A DNA stretch of 64,000 nt, from contig OY970383.1 of the NCBI GenBank assembly GCA_963719415.1, positions 1,351,692 through 1,415,691 on the forward strand, read 5' to 3'. The notes beneath the pieces are model-generated. The model made no database searches. It had not been told where the DNA came from and saw only the letters and a program-made list of their open reading frames with translations. Shown piece after piece: positions 49,166 to 58,534 of this stretch (its first letter is position 1; each line of letters begins with the position of its first letter). The stretch comes from JAPLIS01 sp963719415. Lineage in GTDB: Bacteria; Babelota; Babeliae; Babelales; Vermiphilaceae. Position numbers and translations under genes: made by a program.

Positions 49166-52100
49166 ATGTCACAACACACTGATTTACAGCGCTCTGCATC
49201 ACCAATTGTAACGCCATATACTCAATCGCAGCATTTTGCTCACTTACATTTGCATACAGATTATTCTTTGTTAGATGGCGCTATTAATATAAAAAAAGCA
49301 GTCGATTTTTGTGTTAAAAATGGCATGAAATCTATGGCAATTACGGACCATGGCAATGTATTTGGCGCAGTAAAATTTTTTCAAGAATGTAAAAAGTCTG
49401 GCATTAAGCCTATTCTGGGCATAGAAGCATATTTTACTGAAGATGCCTCTATAAAAAATGTGCAAAATAAATATTATCATTTGATTATATTAGTAGAAAA
49501 TCAAAAAGGGTACCAGAATCTCTGCAAGCTCATTTCTTATTCATATCAAAAGGGGTTTTATTTTAAACCTCGTATTGATTATAACATGCTTGAGAAGCAT
49601 TCTGAGGGGTTAATCGTAACGTCTGCCTGCTTAGGAGGACATATTCCTAAATTATTGATGTCGGATCAGCTTGAAGAAGCTCATAAACGTCTAGACTGGT
49701 TTGTTGATGTTTTTGGCCCTGAGCGATTTTATCTGGAAGTGCAACCAGAAGATCAGAAAGAACAGGCTTTATTAAATCAAAAATTATATGAAATAAGTGC
49801 ACAACGGAATATTCCCTTAGTTGCGGCTGCAGATTGCCATTATGTTCTTGCGCAAGATCATGAGGCACATGAAGTAATGCTTGCTATTCAGACGCACGAC
49901 AATATGGCAAGTACTGATAGATATACGTTTGGCGATTGTCGTGTTCATATGCGTACGCCAGATGAGATGTTAACCATTTTTAAGGGCCGAGAGACTGCCG
50001 TTTGGAATTCGGGTAAAATAGCTGATAGGTGTAATTTTACGTTTCAGACCGATAAACTTTTTTTTCCTGCTTTTGTTATCCCAGAATTATATACACCGGA
50101 AAGTTATTTTAAACAACTATGTGAAATTGGTTTTGAGCAGCTTATAGAAAAAAAATTAATTGATAGCGATAAGCGGGATGTTTATGCTGATCGTTTGCAA
50201 ATAGAGATAGACCTTATTATCAAAATGGGTTTTGTTGGGTATTTTTTAGTTGTATCAGATTTCATAAAATGGGCATTGCGTAATGGAATTCCCGTGGGTC
50301 CGGGACGAGGATCAGTTGTAGGGTCTTTAGTTGCTTGGACGTTAGAAATTACTAATCTTGATCCTATTAAATATAATCTTTTTTTTGAGCGATTTTTAAA
50401 TCCTGAGCGAATATCAATGCCTGATATTGATATCGATTTTTGTATTGAAGGAAGAGATCGGGTAATTGATTATGTTAAACAGACGTATGGGCATGATAAA
50501 GTCTGTAATATTATCACGTTTGGTACGATGCTTGCTAAAGGAGTAATTAAAGACGTTGCTCGTGCATTAGGATTTTTGTTTGAGGATTCAAATGCTATTA
50601 CGGCACTTATTCCTGATCAGCTTAAAATTACTCTCAAAGAGGCGATTGATCAGGAGCCTCGCCTGCAAGAGATGATTGCTAATAATCCAAAAGTAAAACA
50701 TCTGTTTGATATAGCTTTTAAGCTTGAAGGTTTGACTCGGCACGCTTCTAAACATGCTGCAGGTATCGTTATTTCACCAGAACCGATCGATGAGGTATTG
50801 CCGGTCTATATTCCTCCAAAAAGTAACGAGCTCGTAACGCAGTTTGCTATGAGTGAACTTGAGAGCGTTGGTTTTTTAAAAATAGATTTTCTGGGATTAA
50901 AAAACTTAACACTTATAGATCGAGTAGTAACTCTTATTAATAAGACATGTTCTGGGTCAGATTTTGTACCAGTAGATATTAATAGATTGCCACTTGACGA
51001 TGTTTTAACGTTTAAACTTATTTGTGCGGGAAATACATCCGGCGTTTTTCAATTAGAGTCTACGGGTCTTAAAGAAGTGCTCCGTAAGCTACAGCCCGAA
51101 AAATTTGAAGATATTATTGCGGTTAATGCTTTATATCGTCCCGGGCCATTAGGCTCAGGAATGGTCGATGATTTTATTGAGCGTAAACATGGCCGTCAAA
51201 AAATTCATTATATATTTCATGAATTAGAATCTACTTTAGCAGAAACATATGGGGTTATTGTATATCAAGAACAGGTAATGAAAATTGCTGCAATTGTAGG
51301 TGGCTATAGTTTAGGGGAAGCTGATCTTTTACGTCGCGCGATGGGAAAGAAAAAAGCAGATGAGATGAATCAGCAACGTTCTATTTTTTTATCGCGTGCA
51401 AAAGAGCGTGAGTTTGATGAAAAAAAAGCGGGAGAATTGTTTGATCTTGTTGCTTATTTTGCCGGTTATGGTTTTAACAAAGCGCATTCAGCAGCCTATG
51501 CTCTCATTGCCTATCAGACGGCCTATTTAAAAGCTCATTTTCCTGCAGAATTTATGGCCTATCTTATTTCGTTTGAAGTAAGTGTGCCAGAAAAGATGGC
51601 TTTCTATTTACAAGAAGCAAAAGATATGGGTCTGCTTATTCTGCCTCCGGATATTAATTGTTCAGAAATCGATTTTGCTGTTATAGATGGAGCTCTTTTG
51701 TTTGGTCTTAATGGTATTAAAAATGTTGGTTCAGCAGCAATTGAGAGTATTATTGCACAGCGAGCTAAGGGACCGTTTAAAGATATTCTTGATTTTTGTA
51801 AACGAATCGATTTGAGAACGGCAAATAAGCGAGTAATTGAGTCATTAATTTATGCAGGTGCATTAGATTGTCTCGCTGGTAGTCGTGCACAAAAAATTGC
51901 AACTCTTTCGCAGGTTATGGAGATAGCAACTGCACATAAAAAGGATGAATTAACCGGGCAGATGGATCTTTTTAATTCTAGCTCTAAAAATAAAGGCGGG
52001 CAAGAAGGCTATGTTTTTGAAGCTATGGCAGAGTTTTCAGATCGAGAAAAATTAGAGAAAGAGAAAGAAGTTATCGGTTTTTATTTAAGTGATCATCCGT

Positions 52101-52675
52101 TGACTGCTTATAAAAAACAATTAGATTTATTTAATATCACCTCCTTTGCTCAGATAGTGCAGCAGGCTGCAGACTATAATGGGCAACAGGATCTTGTAGT
52201 GGTGACTTGGGGTCTTTTGAAAAATAAAAAAGAGATTCTTACTAAAAAAGGCGATAGAATGGCCTTTGTTCAGTTTGAAGATCAAGATAATGCTGCAGAA
52301 GTGATTCTATTTCCTAAAACATTTGCTAAAGTATCTTCTTGGTTAGATAATTATACCATTTTTGTTATAAAAGGTGCTTTAGATTTGACCAGCAACAAAT
52401 GTAAAATTAAGGCTGATTTGTGCGTGCCATTAGAACTTGTCTTGAAAGAGTGGGGAAAGATGGAAAGAGTTGCTCTTATGTTGCCAGACACCGTGACAGA
52501 AGATATGCTTGTAGCAATTAAAAAGAGGCTAAGCAGGGGAAATGTCCAGCTTGAATGTGTAGTTCCTGAAAATGGCAAATTATTGCAAATTGCTACGCAG
52601 CATCGCATTCAATTAGATCAAGAGGTGATTGCTGATTTGGCCACACTTGGGGTTTCTCTTCGTATTTCTCTTTAA
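49166..52675 (+). CDS. dnaE: DNA polymerase III subunit alpha
   Basis: The 1169-residue replicative polymerase has a PHP domain starting FAHLHLHTDYSLLDGAINI with H26, H28 and H30, a catalytic core with GPGRGSVVGSLVAWTL and the aspartates of PDIDIDF (near residue 418), RHASKHAAGIVIS, LYRPGPLGSGM and YGFNKAHSAAYALIAYQTAY, then a helix-hairpin-helix region and an OB domain (VVTWGLLKNKKEILTKKGDR). It is of the DnaE1 type. The ribosome site is poor. Its stop codon lies inside a 19-bp direct repeat. Confidence 0.97.
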   Translation: MSQHTDLQRSASPIVTPYTQSQHFAHLHLHTDYSLLDGAINIKKAVDFCVKNGMKSMAITDHGNVFGAVKFFQECKKSGIKPILGIEAYFTEDASIKNVQNKYYHLIILVENQKGYQNLCKLISYSYQKGFYFKPRIDYNMLEKHSEGLIVTSACLGGHIPKLLMSDQLEEAHKRLDWFVDVFGPERFYLEVQPEDQKEQALLNQKLYEISAQRNIPLVAAADCHYVLAQDHEAHEVMLAIQTHDNMASTDRYTFGDCRVHMRTPDEMLTIFKGRETAVWNSGKIADRCNFTFQTDKLFFPAFVIPELYTPESYFKQLCEIGFEQLIEKKLIDSDKRDVYADRLQIEIDLIIKMGFVGYFLVVSDFIKWALRNGIPVGPGRGSVVGSLVAWTLEITNLDPIKYNLFFERFLNPERISMPDIDIDFCIEGRDRVIDYVKQTYGHDKVCNIITFGTMLAKGVIKDVARALGFLFEDSNAITALIPDQLKITLKEAIDQEPRLQEMIANNPKVKHLFDIAFKLEGLTRHASKHAAGIVISPEPIDEVLPVYIPPKSNELVTQFAMSELESVGFLKIDFLGLKNLTLIDRVVTLINKTCSGSDFVPVDINRLPLDDVLTFKLICAGNTSGVFQLESTGLKEVLRKLQPEKFEDIIAVNALYRPGPLGSGMVDDFIERKHGRQKIHYIFHELESTLAETYGVIVYQEQVMKIAAIVGGYSLGEADLLRRAMGKKKADEMNQQRSIFLSRAKEREFDEKKAGELFDLVAYFAGYGFNKAHSAAYALIAYQTAYLKAHFPAEFMAYLISFEVSVPEKMAFYLQEAKDMGLLILPPDINCSEIDFAVIDGALLFGLNGIKNVGSAAIESIIAQRAKGPFKDILDFCKRIDLRTANKRVIESLIYAGALDCLAGSRAQKIATLSQVMEIATAHKKDELTGQMDLFNSSSKNKGGQEGYVFEAMAEFSDREKLEKEKEVIGFYLSDHPLTAYKKQLDLFNITSFAQIVQQAADYNGQQDLVVVTWGLLKNKKEILTKKGDRMAFVQFEDQDNAAEVILFPKTFAKVSSWLDNYTIFVIKGALDLTSNKCKIKADLCVPLELVLKEWGKMERVALMLPDTVTEDMLVAIKKRLSRGNVQLECVVPENGKLLQIATQHRIQLDQEVIADLATLGVSLRISL

Positions 52676-52699
52676 TTTCAGTATTTCTCTTTAATTTCA
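52662..52699 (+). repeat. 19-bp tandem duplication across the dnaE stop
   Basis: GTATTTCTCTTTAATTTCA occurs twice head to tail; the first contains the TAA of dnaE. Confidence 0.85.
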
Positions 52700-52754
52700 T
52701 AGCTATACCCATTCCGCTAACAATCATTAAATTGAGATCTCTGATTATATTGGC

Positions 52755-52905
52755 AGGAGTCTCCACCAATTTCGGGGCCCTCGATTTTTTATTGCCGTCC
52801 CCAATTTTCCATTGCCATTGAGAGATAAGTATAATTTGAGAAAATGGGCGATTTTTAACATACCCTATCATAACAAGCTTAAATCGGCGAGTTATTTCTA
52901 GTTGA
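52755..52905. repeat. Upstream region shared with the 54190 gene, with GC-rich core
   Basis: A GC-rich core (TTTCGGGGCCCTCGATTTTT) resembling element A is followed by AATTTTCCATTGCCATTGAG and TAAGTATAATTTGAGAAAAT. The last part recurs almost unchanged at 53990-54085, so promoter region and gene were duplicated together. Confidence 0.65.
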
Positions 52906-52914
52906 ATCTTTTTA

Positions 52915-52942
52915 TTGAATCTTTTTTTAATAGAGGTATAAT
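52915..52942 (+). promoter_or_regulatory. Sigma70-type promoter
   Basis: TTGAAT at 52915-52920, 16 bp, TATAAT at 52937-52942. The duplicate region at about 54110-54138 keeps TATAAT (54133-54138) with a weak -35. Confidence 0.65.
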
Positions 52943-52991
52943 AAAAGAAGTAGGAAAAGATAAAAGATATATATAATAGGAGGTTTTTGAT

Positions 52992-53867
52992 ATGGAAATG
53001 AGAAAAACGAGTTTATGGATAAGTCGATCTTTTGGCTTGCTTTTTGTTTTTAGCAGCTTTGGTAATCTTATAGGAGGTGGTTATCAAAAGTCGCAGATCG
53101 CCCAGATTGCTCAAAAGGGTACAAAGTATAGCCAAGTTTCTGCATCTACGGGTCGTATGGCGACATTGCAACGTGTTTTTAAAAAGTATTGGTATCTTGC
53201 TATTCCGGCTATTGGTGCTGGAGTTTTTTGTGCACGTCAGTTTAAGAATAATAGTGTTGTGCACAATGATAAATCGAATCTAGTAGAGAGAAAGCCGAAG
53301 GCTGAACAGAGTGGCGCCGCGCAAGAAGTATCAGAGCAACCTGACCAGACTGAAGTACAGCCTCTTGAAGGAGAAGGATCGTTGGTTGAGACATCCGTAT
53401 CTGTTGATGCACAAGAAGAAACACGGCCAGAGAAGTTGTTTGTTCTTGAAGATGATGTAGCGAAGTCCAGTGAGCCGACAGAATCTTTAACATCAGAGAA
53501 TAACAGCGCGTGGTCGAAAGCACTACCAATAGTAGTGGGAATAGGAACAGGACTATTACTCCTAATAATAGGAAAAGAAACTTTTGGTTACTATAAAGCT
53601 GAAGCTTATTCAAAACGTGTTGGTGAAGCTTATTCAAAACGTGTTGGTGAAGCTTATCAATCGCTGAATGGTGACCTGAATCGACGCTATCGTTCTGAAA
53701 ATCATGAATCGTATCAAAATACTCATCAAGCAGGTGGTTATCGAGATGTTATAAGTCAATTGTCTCAAGATGATCGTTATAAAAAGGCTTATAAAAAGGC
53801 TTATTATAGCGGGGTTCTAAGAGAATTGGTTAATAAAGGTCAAGGGGGCCTAAGAACTAGTTACTAG
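52992..53867 (+). CDS. Secreted or anchored protein, duplicated pair copy 1
   Basis: 291 residues behind AGGAGG. Leader LWISRSFGLLFVFSSFGNLI; then SQIAQIAQKGTKYSQVSAST, a hydrophobic stretch YWYLAIPAIGAGVFCARQF, an acidic Gln/Glu/Ser linker and a second membrane-like segment (LPIVVGIGTGLLLLIIGKE). The C-terminal 90 residues have a repeat (EAYSKRVGEAYSKRVGEAYQ) and are Tyr/Arg/Asn-rich. The 54190 gene is its tandem copy. The function is unknown. Confidence 0.65.
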   Translation: MEMRKTSLWISRSFGLLFVFSSFGNLIGGGYQKSQIAQIAQKGTKYSQVSASTGRMATLQRVFKKYWYLAIPAIGAGVFCARQFKNNSVVHNDKSNLVERKPKAEQSGAAQEVSEQPDQTEVQPLEGEGSLVETSVSVDAQEETRPEKLFVLEDDVAKSSEPTESLTSENNSAWSKALPIVVGIGTGLLLLIIGKETFGYYKAEAYSKRVGEAYSKRVGEAYQSLNGDLNRRYRSENHESYQNTHQAGGYRDVISQLSQDDRYKKAYKKAYYSGVLRELVNKGQGGLRTSY

Positions 53868-53883
53868 TCCGAACTTATTTAGT

Positions 53884-53928
53884 AGAAAGAGGAGTAGAGG
53901 GTGCGCAATGCCTTCTGCTCCTCTTTCT
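53884..53928 (+). terminator. Terminator of the 52992 gene
   Basis: AGAAAGAGGAGTAGAGGGTG pairs with TGCCTTCTGCTCCTCTTTCT, 20 pairs counting G-U, with a CGCAA loop. Confidence 0.8.
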
Positions 53929-53984
53929 GTTGTTAGCATATATTTTGACTAGTTTTTTTTAATCTTACCTGGCTTACCACATTG

Positions 53985-54085
53985 AGATGGGGGTCCCTAA
54001 TTTTCCATTGCCATTGAGAGATAAGTATAATTTGAGAAAATGGGTGATTTTTAACATACCCTATTATAATAAGCTTAAGTCCGAA
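53985..54085. repeat. Second copy of the upstream region
   Basis: TGGGGGTCCCTAATTTTCCA then TTGAGAGATAAGTATAATTT matches 52795-52905, confirming that the tandem duplication includes about 200 bp before the gene. Confidence 0.75.
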
Positions 54086-54189
54086 TATTATTTCTGCCTG
54101 AATATTTTTGTTTTGTTTTTTTTTAATAAAGGTATAATAAAAGAAGAAAGAAAAGAGAAAAGATATATATTTAATGAGAGGTTTTTGAT

Positions 54190-54816
54190 ATGGAAATGAG
54201 AAAAACAAGTGTATGGGTAAGTCGATCTCTTGGCTTGCTCTTTGTTTTTAGCAGCTTTGGTCATCTTGTAGGAGGTGGTTATCCAAAGTCGCAGATCGCC
54301 CAGATTGCTCAAAAGGGTACAAAGAATAGCCAAGTTTCTGCATCTACGGGTGGTAGTATGGCGACATTGCAACGTGTTTTTAAGAAGTATTGGTATGTTG
54401 CTATTCCGGCTATTGGAGCTGGAGTTTTTTGTGCACGTCAGCTTAAGAATAATAGTGTTGTGCACAATGATAAATCGAATCTAGTAGAGAGAAAGCCGAA
54501 GGCTGAACAGAGTGGCGCCGCGCAAGAAGTATCAGAGCAACCCAAGCTGACTGAAGGACAGCCTGTTGAAGGAGAAGGATCGTTGGTTGAGACATCCGTA
54601 TCTGTTGATCCACAAGAAGAAATACGGCCAGAGAAGTTGATTGTTTCTGAAGATGATGTAGCGAAGCCGAGTGAGCCGACAGAATCCTTAATATCAGAGG
54701 ATAACAGTGCATGGTCGAAAGCACTAGGAGTATTGGCAAGACTAGGAACGGCAATATTATTAATAAAAGCAATTATTTGGTTGGACAATCGTCTAAAACA
54801 GAATCGTATTGGTTGA
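54190..54816 (+). CDS. Secreted or anchored protein, duplicated pair copy 2, truncated
   Basis: The 208-residue product is close to the 52992 product through its first 180 residues (leader VWVSRSLGLLFVFSSFGHLV, YWYVAIPAIGAGVFCARQL, the acidic linker). The second hydrophobic segment has diverged (LGVLARLGTAILLIKAIIW), and the frame stops at TGA 54814. A coding-like tail continues in the same frame beyond (54817-54963). It therefore looks C-terminally truncated. The function is unknown. Confidence 0.65.
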   Translation: MEMRKTSVWVSRSLGLLFVFSSFGHLVGGGYPKSQIAQIAQKGTKNSQVSASTGGSMATLQRVFKKYWYVAIPAIGAGVFCARQLKNNSVVHNDKSNLVERKPKAEQSGAAQEVSEQPKLTEGQPVEGEGSLVETSVSVDPQEEIRPEKLIVSEDDVAKPSEPTESLISEDNSAWSKALGVLARLGTAILLIKAIIWLDNRLKQNRIG

Positions 54817-54963
54817 ATGTTTTAGCGGCTTCAAAAGTACCATCGTGAAATTCATCAAGAGCATCGAGAGACCCATAGTGGAAATTATCAAGGCGTTTTA
54901 AATGATATTGGCCCGCACCCCCGAGAAGGCCTAAGAAAGACCGAGGGAGTAATTTTTTTATAG
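54817..54963 (+). pseudogene. Lost C-terminal tail of the 54190 gene
   Basis: In the gene's own frame after TGA: MF, TAG, then RLQKYHREIHQEHRETHSGN and YQGVLNDIGPHPREGLRKTE to TAG 54961. It parallels RRYRSENHESYQNTHQAGGY and the LRELVNKGQGGLR end of copy 1. Two stop codons separate it from the gene. Confidence 0.6.
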
Positions 54964-54978
54964 ATTCCGAATTTTAGT

Positions 54979-55025
54979 ATAAAGAGAGTAGGAGGTATTA
55001 AGTGCCTTCTACTCTCTTTATTTTT
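54979..55025 (+). terminator. Terminator beyond the decayed tail
   Basis: ATAAAGAGAGTAGGAGG (54979-54995) pairs with CCTTCTACTCTCTTTAT (55005-55021); TTTT follows. It marks the original gene end. Confidence 0.85.
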
Positions 55026-55109
55026 GCTATAGTACTTTTATTAGCGATAAGTTTTTTATAATCATCGACGCCTATAGGTATTGAGGGATAGGAAGAATGG
55101 TGAGACATA

Positions 55110-55330
55110 GCGTTCTCCAAATAGTAGTTTTTCAGAAGTATACCAATTTTTTCTCGTTACAGAAGTATGCCAATTTTAGGAGGTTTTAGAGAGTTAAATG
55201 CTTTGCTATGTTATCGGATCTTGAAGGAGAGCGATAACATGTAGTATAGCGATAGCATGTAGTATCTCTAGGCTTGTTTTTTTATTGTCGCTGAGCAAAA
55301 TTGGTATATTCTATAGTTTATACTCATTCC
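55110..55330. repeat. Short direct and inverted repeats between genes
   Basis: ATGTTATCG (55208-55216) and CGATAACAT (55232-55240) are inverted arms. AGCGATAACATGTAGTAT is followed by AGCGATAGCATGTAGTAT in tandem. ACAGAAGTATGCCAATTTT-like copies occur at about 55133 and 55155. No gene is supported in this 300-bp space. Confidence 0.6.
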
Positions 55331-55698
55331 ATAAAATTGGTATAATGTGCACTGATTTTGTGTTGCATATCTAATTGTTTGTAGAGCTCGATAATTATTT
55401 TAGTATATGTTTTATTGTTAGGATCTATGGTAAGCATATGTTCATAGACGCATGCCGCTTTAAATAGTTCTTTGTTGCTTGTATATTCTTCAGCGGCACG
55501 TTGGTAGGTAGCTAAAGCATCTTGTTTGTTGAAATAGAGAAGAATATCTGCTTCTAGTTGGATTGCTAATGCGGTATCATTTAATGAATGAGCGAGTAAT
55601 TTATAGACACCAAGAGCACGTTCTTTTTCTCCTCGTGCGATACATTCTGCTAATTTGAACCATGCTACATTATAAAAATCAGGCGCATTGAGCTTCAT
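55324..55698 (-). CDS. Small TPR-like protein
   Basis: ATG 55698 with AAGGGTAG upstream gives 124 residues. The protein is all-helical with TPR-like spacing: VAWFKLAECIARGEKERALG, LADILLYFNKQDALATYQRA, and FKAACVYEHMLTIDPNNKTY. TPR proteins mediate protein contacts; here there may be three to four repeats and no other domain. No leader, so probably cytoplasmic. It lies alone, downstream of tRNA-Phe on the same strand. Confidence 0.7.
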   Translation of the reverse strand: MKLNAPDFYNVAWFKLAECIARGEKERALGVYKLLAHSLNDTALAIQLEADILLYFNKQDALATYQRAAEEYTSNKELFKAACVYEHMLTIDPNNKTYTKIIIELYKQLDMQHKISAHYTNFME

Positions 55699-56009
55699 AT
55701 CTACCCTTTTACTTTTTTTTCTCAATTTTTATTATCTGTTATAGAATAATTCTTATAGAACGGTGTTATTATAAAAAATAATAATAGTAGTATCAATAAA
55801 AAGTAAGAGAAAAAATAGAGATAAAAAAATAATAGTAGTTTTTATTGCTTTAAGTTACCAATTTAAATGGTAAAACAGCAAGCGCAAGACTATATTGTTA
55901 GTGTTGAACCCCATTTTTTTATGTAACTGATTTAGACGCGTAATATAACAGGCGATATTGACTGGTTGTGTATTGGTGGTCGTTTTATAAGATCGATTAT
56001 AGAAAAAAA

Positions 56010-56084
56010 TGGTGCCGGGGGTCGGAATTGAACCAACGACGCTAAGCTCTTCAGGCTTACGCTCTACCACTGAGCTACCCCGGC
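56010..56084 (-). tRNA. tRNA-Phe (GAA), CCA encoded
   Basis: On the minus strand: acceptor GCCGGGG with CCCCGGC, discriminator A and encoded CCA; D arm GCTC AGTGGTA GAGC; anticodon stem TAAGC/GCTTA around loop CTGAAGA (anticodon GAA); T arm GTTGG TTCAATT CCGAC. All four stems close. The upstream gap 55699-56009 shows nothing else that I can support. Confidence 0.95.
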
Positions 56085-56123
56085 ATAAATATCAATAGAT
56101 AAGTAATAAAAATAAGTAATAAA

Positions 56124-56150
56124 TATTTTGATAGTTTATATATCAAAATA
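56124..56150. repeat. 10-bp inverted repeat in the tRNA-Phe leader
   Basis: TATTTTGATA (56124-56133) and TATCAAAATA (56141-56150), 7-bp centre. It sits between the promoter and the tRNA gene. Confidence 0.65.
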
Positions 56151-56158
56151 CTGTTGTT

Positions 56159-56187
56159 AAGTATGATCGAATTACTTATTTTGTCAA
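56159..56187 (-). promoter_or_regulatory. Promoter upstream of tRNA-Phe
   Basis: On the minus strand TTGACA (56182-56187), 16-17 bp, then CATACTT as -10. The -35 is consensus, the -10 weak. Confidence 0.55.
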
Positions 56188-56189
56188 GA

Positions 56190-56590
56190 GGGTATTGATA
56201 ATTGGGTGCAATGCCGACATTGGATCTTAATACTCTCAAAAAAGCCATAGTTTGAGTATTTTCTTTTAACCACCACACACCCGGTATTTTTAGTCTTTTT
56301 TGAATTGCAGAACGATGTCCACGTTCTATTTTTTTTGAACTTCAGCCCATTCAAATTCTTCAATTGTTAGTTTGCCAAACTAGTTTTTTTTGTGTGTTTA
56401 ATAAGACTTGGATCTTTAATGCGAGTAGCTAATGCTTTAGCTTTTTCTTGATTTGAGTTTCCTGTTTCCCTACGTTTCACTAATTTGAACTATTTTTTCA
56501 TTCGTTCAATGGTTTGGTTTTGCATTTGATAAGTCTTCTTTTTTTATCTTAACTACTTCACAAAACCAATTTTAGCTCGTTTATAGATGA
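56190..56590 (-). pseudogene. Degenerate transposase remnant
   Basis: On the minus strand, pieces in several frames line up as one former protein: NQTIERMKK, KRRETGNSNQEKAKALATRI, TIEEFEWAEVQKK, then IERGHRSAIQKRLKIPGVWW and LKENTQTMAFLRVLRSN. The ending (IPGxWW, ENxxTMxxLRxLRxN) is like the C-terminus of ISKra4-type transposases. Several stops and frameshifts make it dead. Terminal repeats are not seen. Confidence 0.5.
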
Positions 56591-56781
56591 TATCAATTCG
56601 ACTGATATTTTTTTGACTGATATTTTTAATTACACCCTAAAATCACCGCTAAATTGACAATGCGTAAAAGATGTTATATGTATATTTAATATATGGGATA
56701 ACTAAAATCATTAAAAATTGCACTAATAGTATTTTTAATGATTTTAGTGGTGAAAAAATTGTTAATGTGGAAAGGGGAAAG

Positions 56782-58185
56782 ATGATGGTACGTATTATGC
56801 CATTATATATGTGTATATATTTTTTGGTTACATTGTCAGGGTCAAATTTGATTTCAAGTTCGGATTTAGATATAAAACTATCACGATTTGATAATGTTCG
56901 TACCTATATAGGAAATTTAAATTATAGTAAAATAGGTGTATGTGCTGTTACCGCTTTAGTGTTAATAAATGCTTATAATCATTGTTTTGGATTTAAAAAT
57001 CAAGAACAGTCATCAAGAGAAGAAGAGATTAAAGAAAATCAGTCAGAAGAGGCTGCACAATATTTAAGTCCATTACGTGTTGGAAGTTTATGGGTTTTGA
57101 ATAATAAGAATAAAATGGTAAAAATACAAGGGGTTACGCAGCCTTGGTTTGCCTTGGCACCACAGGATATGCGACCGGATGAAATTGAAAAAAGCAAAGA
57201 AGAAATTATTTCGAATCCTGTAAGCTTGTTAGAAAGAAATCAAGCTCCATTAGATAAATATAGAAAAGCATTTATTAGTGTTAAAGAATGTGCTGGTTTA
57301 GCACAATTGAGACAAATAGCCACTGATATTCGTTTAGAAAATAAAGGTAACCCTTTTTGGATGTTTAATGAATGTTATGGACTTTCTGCTAATGGTGTTT
57401 TTTGTAGTTTAAATCGATTGTATGATTTATCAGAATCTCGAAATAAATTTGAAAAAAAAATTTTTGAAGAGGTAGAGAATCAATCAAATATAGACGAAAT
57501 AGTGGTTTGGACCGATATTGGTTCAGGTGATCTATTTCAAAATCTTGTTTTGATTACTAAAATATTTGAAAAAAATAAGAAGCCGATATTTCTTAATGGG
57601 GTTTTTATTGACCCTCATTATAAGGATTGTATTAAGGGCCTGAAATGGCTGCATAAAAAAGCACATAATCCAGATATAGATTTTAGTGGATATTATACCG
57701 TTACGAGTATCCGCGTGAATCAATTATTGCGATGGGTTGAAAAAGTATATCCTCAGCACACATTAAATATATTTTTGTATGATTCTCTGGATAAGTATGC
57801 AAAAGATAGTGCGGAGAAAAATTTAAAGACTAATATTTACACAGGGATTGATCTTGAAGGAGAAGAAAAACTTTCTGTTAGATCTTATTTAAAAGAACAC
57901 GCAGAAACTGATGCAAGAAAAGCGAAAAAAGGGAGAGAAGAATATTTGTCTGGATTAAAAGGAATATTAAAACCTCATGGTGTAGGTTTCTTGCTTTCAA
58001 AAGATTATCTAGACTCAGAATTGAATGAAGATGGAGAATTGATAGAAAAGGGAAAATTGACTAATTATTGTCTTAAGATTCTTGCAGCTAATGCTCCAAG
58101 GCCAGATGATTCACAATTGATGAATTTAAATAAAGAGACATTGTTTGGACGATATGTTGTTTTGGCAGATACTTATTCGACATAA
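56782..58185 (+). CDS. Secreted protein with methyltransferase-like motifs
   Basis: ATG 56782 behind AAAGGGGAAAG gives 467 residues; the longer frame to 56671 has no site. Leader MPLYMCIYFLVTLSGSNLIS, a second hydrophobic segment near 55-70 (IGVCAVTALVLINAY), then a large soluble domain. IDEIVVWTDIGSGDLFQNLV followed by FLNGVFIDPHY, and later GLKGILKPHGVGFLLS, resemble motif I and the LKPGG strand of class I methyltransferases, but the match is loose. AT content is higher than around it. A host-acting enzyme is possible; no substrate can be named. Confidence 0.6.
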   Translation: MMVRIMPLYMCIYFLVTLSGSNLISSSDLDIKLSRFDNVRTYIGNLNYSKIGVCAVTALVLINAYNHCFGFKNQEQSSREEEIKENQSEEAAQYLSPLRVGSLWVLNNKNKMVKIQGVTQPWFALAPQDMRPDEIEKSKEEIISNPVSLLERNQAPLDKYRKAFISVKECAGLAQLRQIATDIRLENKGNPFWMFNECYGLSANGVFCSLNRLYDLSESRNKFEKKIFEEVENQSNIDEIVVWTDIGSGDLFQNLVLITKIFEKNKKPIFLNGVFIDPHYKDCIKGLKWLHKKAHNPDIDFSGYYTVTSIRVNQLLRWVEKVYPQHTLNIFLYDSLDKYAKDSAEKNLKTNIYTGIDLEGEEKLSVRSYLKEHAETDARKAKKGREEYLSGLKGILKPHGVGFLLSKDYLDSELNEDGELIEKGKLTNYCLKILAANAPRPDDSQLMNLNKETLFGRYVVLADTYST

Positions 58186-58267
58186 AAAAATAATAAAAGC
58201 TATTATGGTGATAATCAAAATAAAATGGGTATAATGTATGCTGTTATTTATATTTTTTAATTATTAA

Positions 58268-58459
58268 TTAATAGACTTGGTATGCTATAGTAAAATCGGC
58301 ACAGGGAGGCGGGTTGTCAGCAAGCCAATGCTCACGTAGCTGATCAATTCCCTGAGCAGTAAAGTTAATAAGTTTTTTAAAGAAATTTCGTGTTGCTAAA
58401 TCATTTTTATATGCGTCGTATAGCATCGGTGTTTTAGGGGCTAATGGATAATCTGTTCC
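58268..58459 (-). pseudogene. Gene remnant, unknown
   Basis: On the minus strand 63 codons are open: GTDYPLAPKTPMLYDAYKND, LATRNFFKKLINFTAQGIDQ, LREHWLADNPPPCADFTIAY, QVY, TAA. Upstream there is a stop and no start. The wording looks protein-like, so I take it as the C-terminal end of a broken gene. Nothing else is visible in the 58186-58534 gap. Confidence 0.4.
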
Positions 58460-58534
58460 TCGTTATCTCCTGAAATTGGTATAACGAGCTTTTTTCAAGA
58501 TCTGCGGGTTCTGTACCTATTGATGAAGAAAATA

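Noticed and set aside
55855..56070. Minus-strand frame of 71 codons
   Set aside because: It overlaps tRNA-Phe and lacks a ribosome site.
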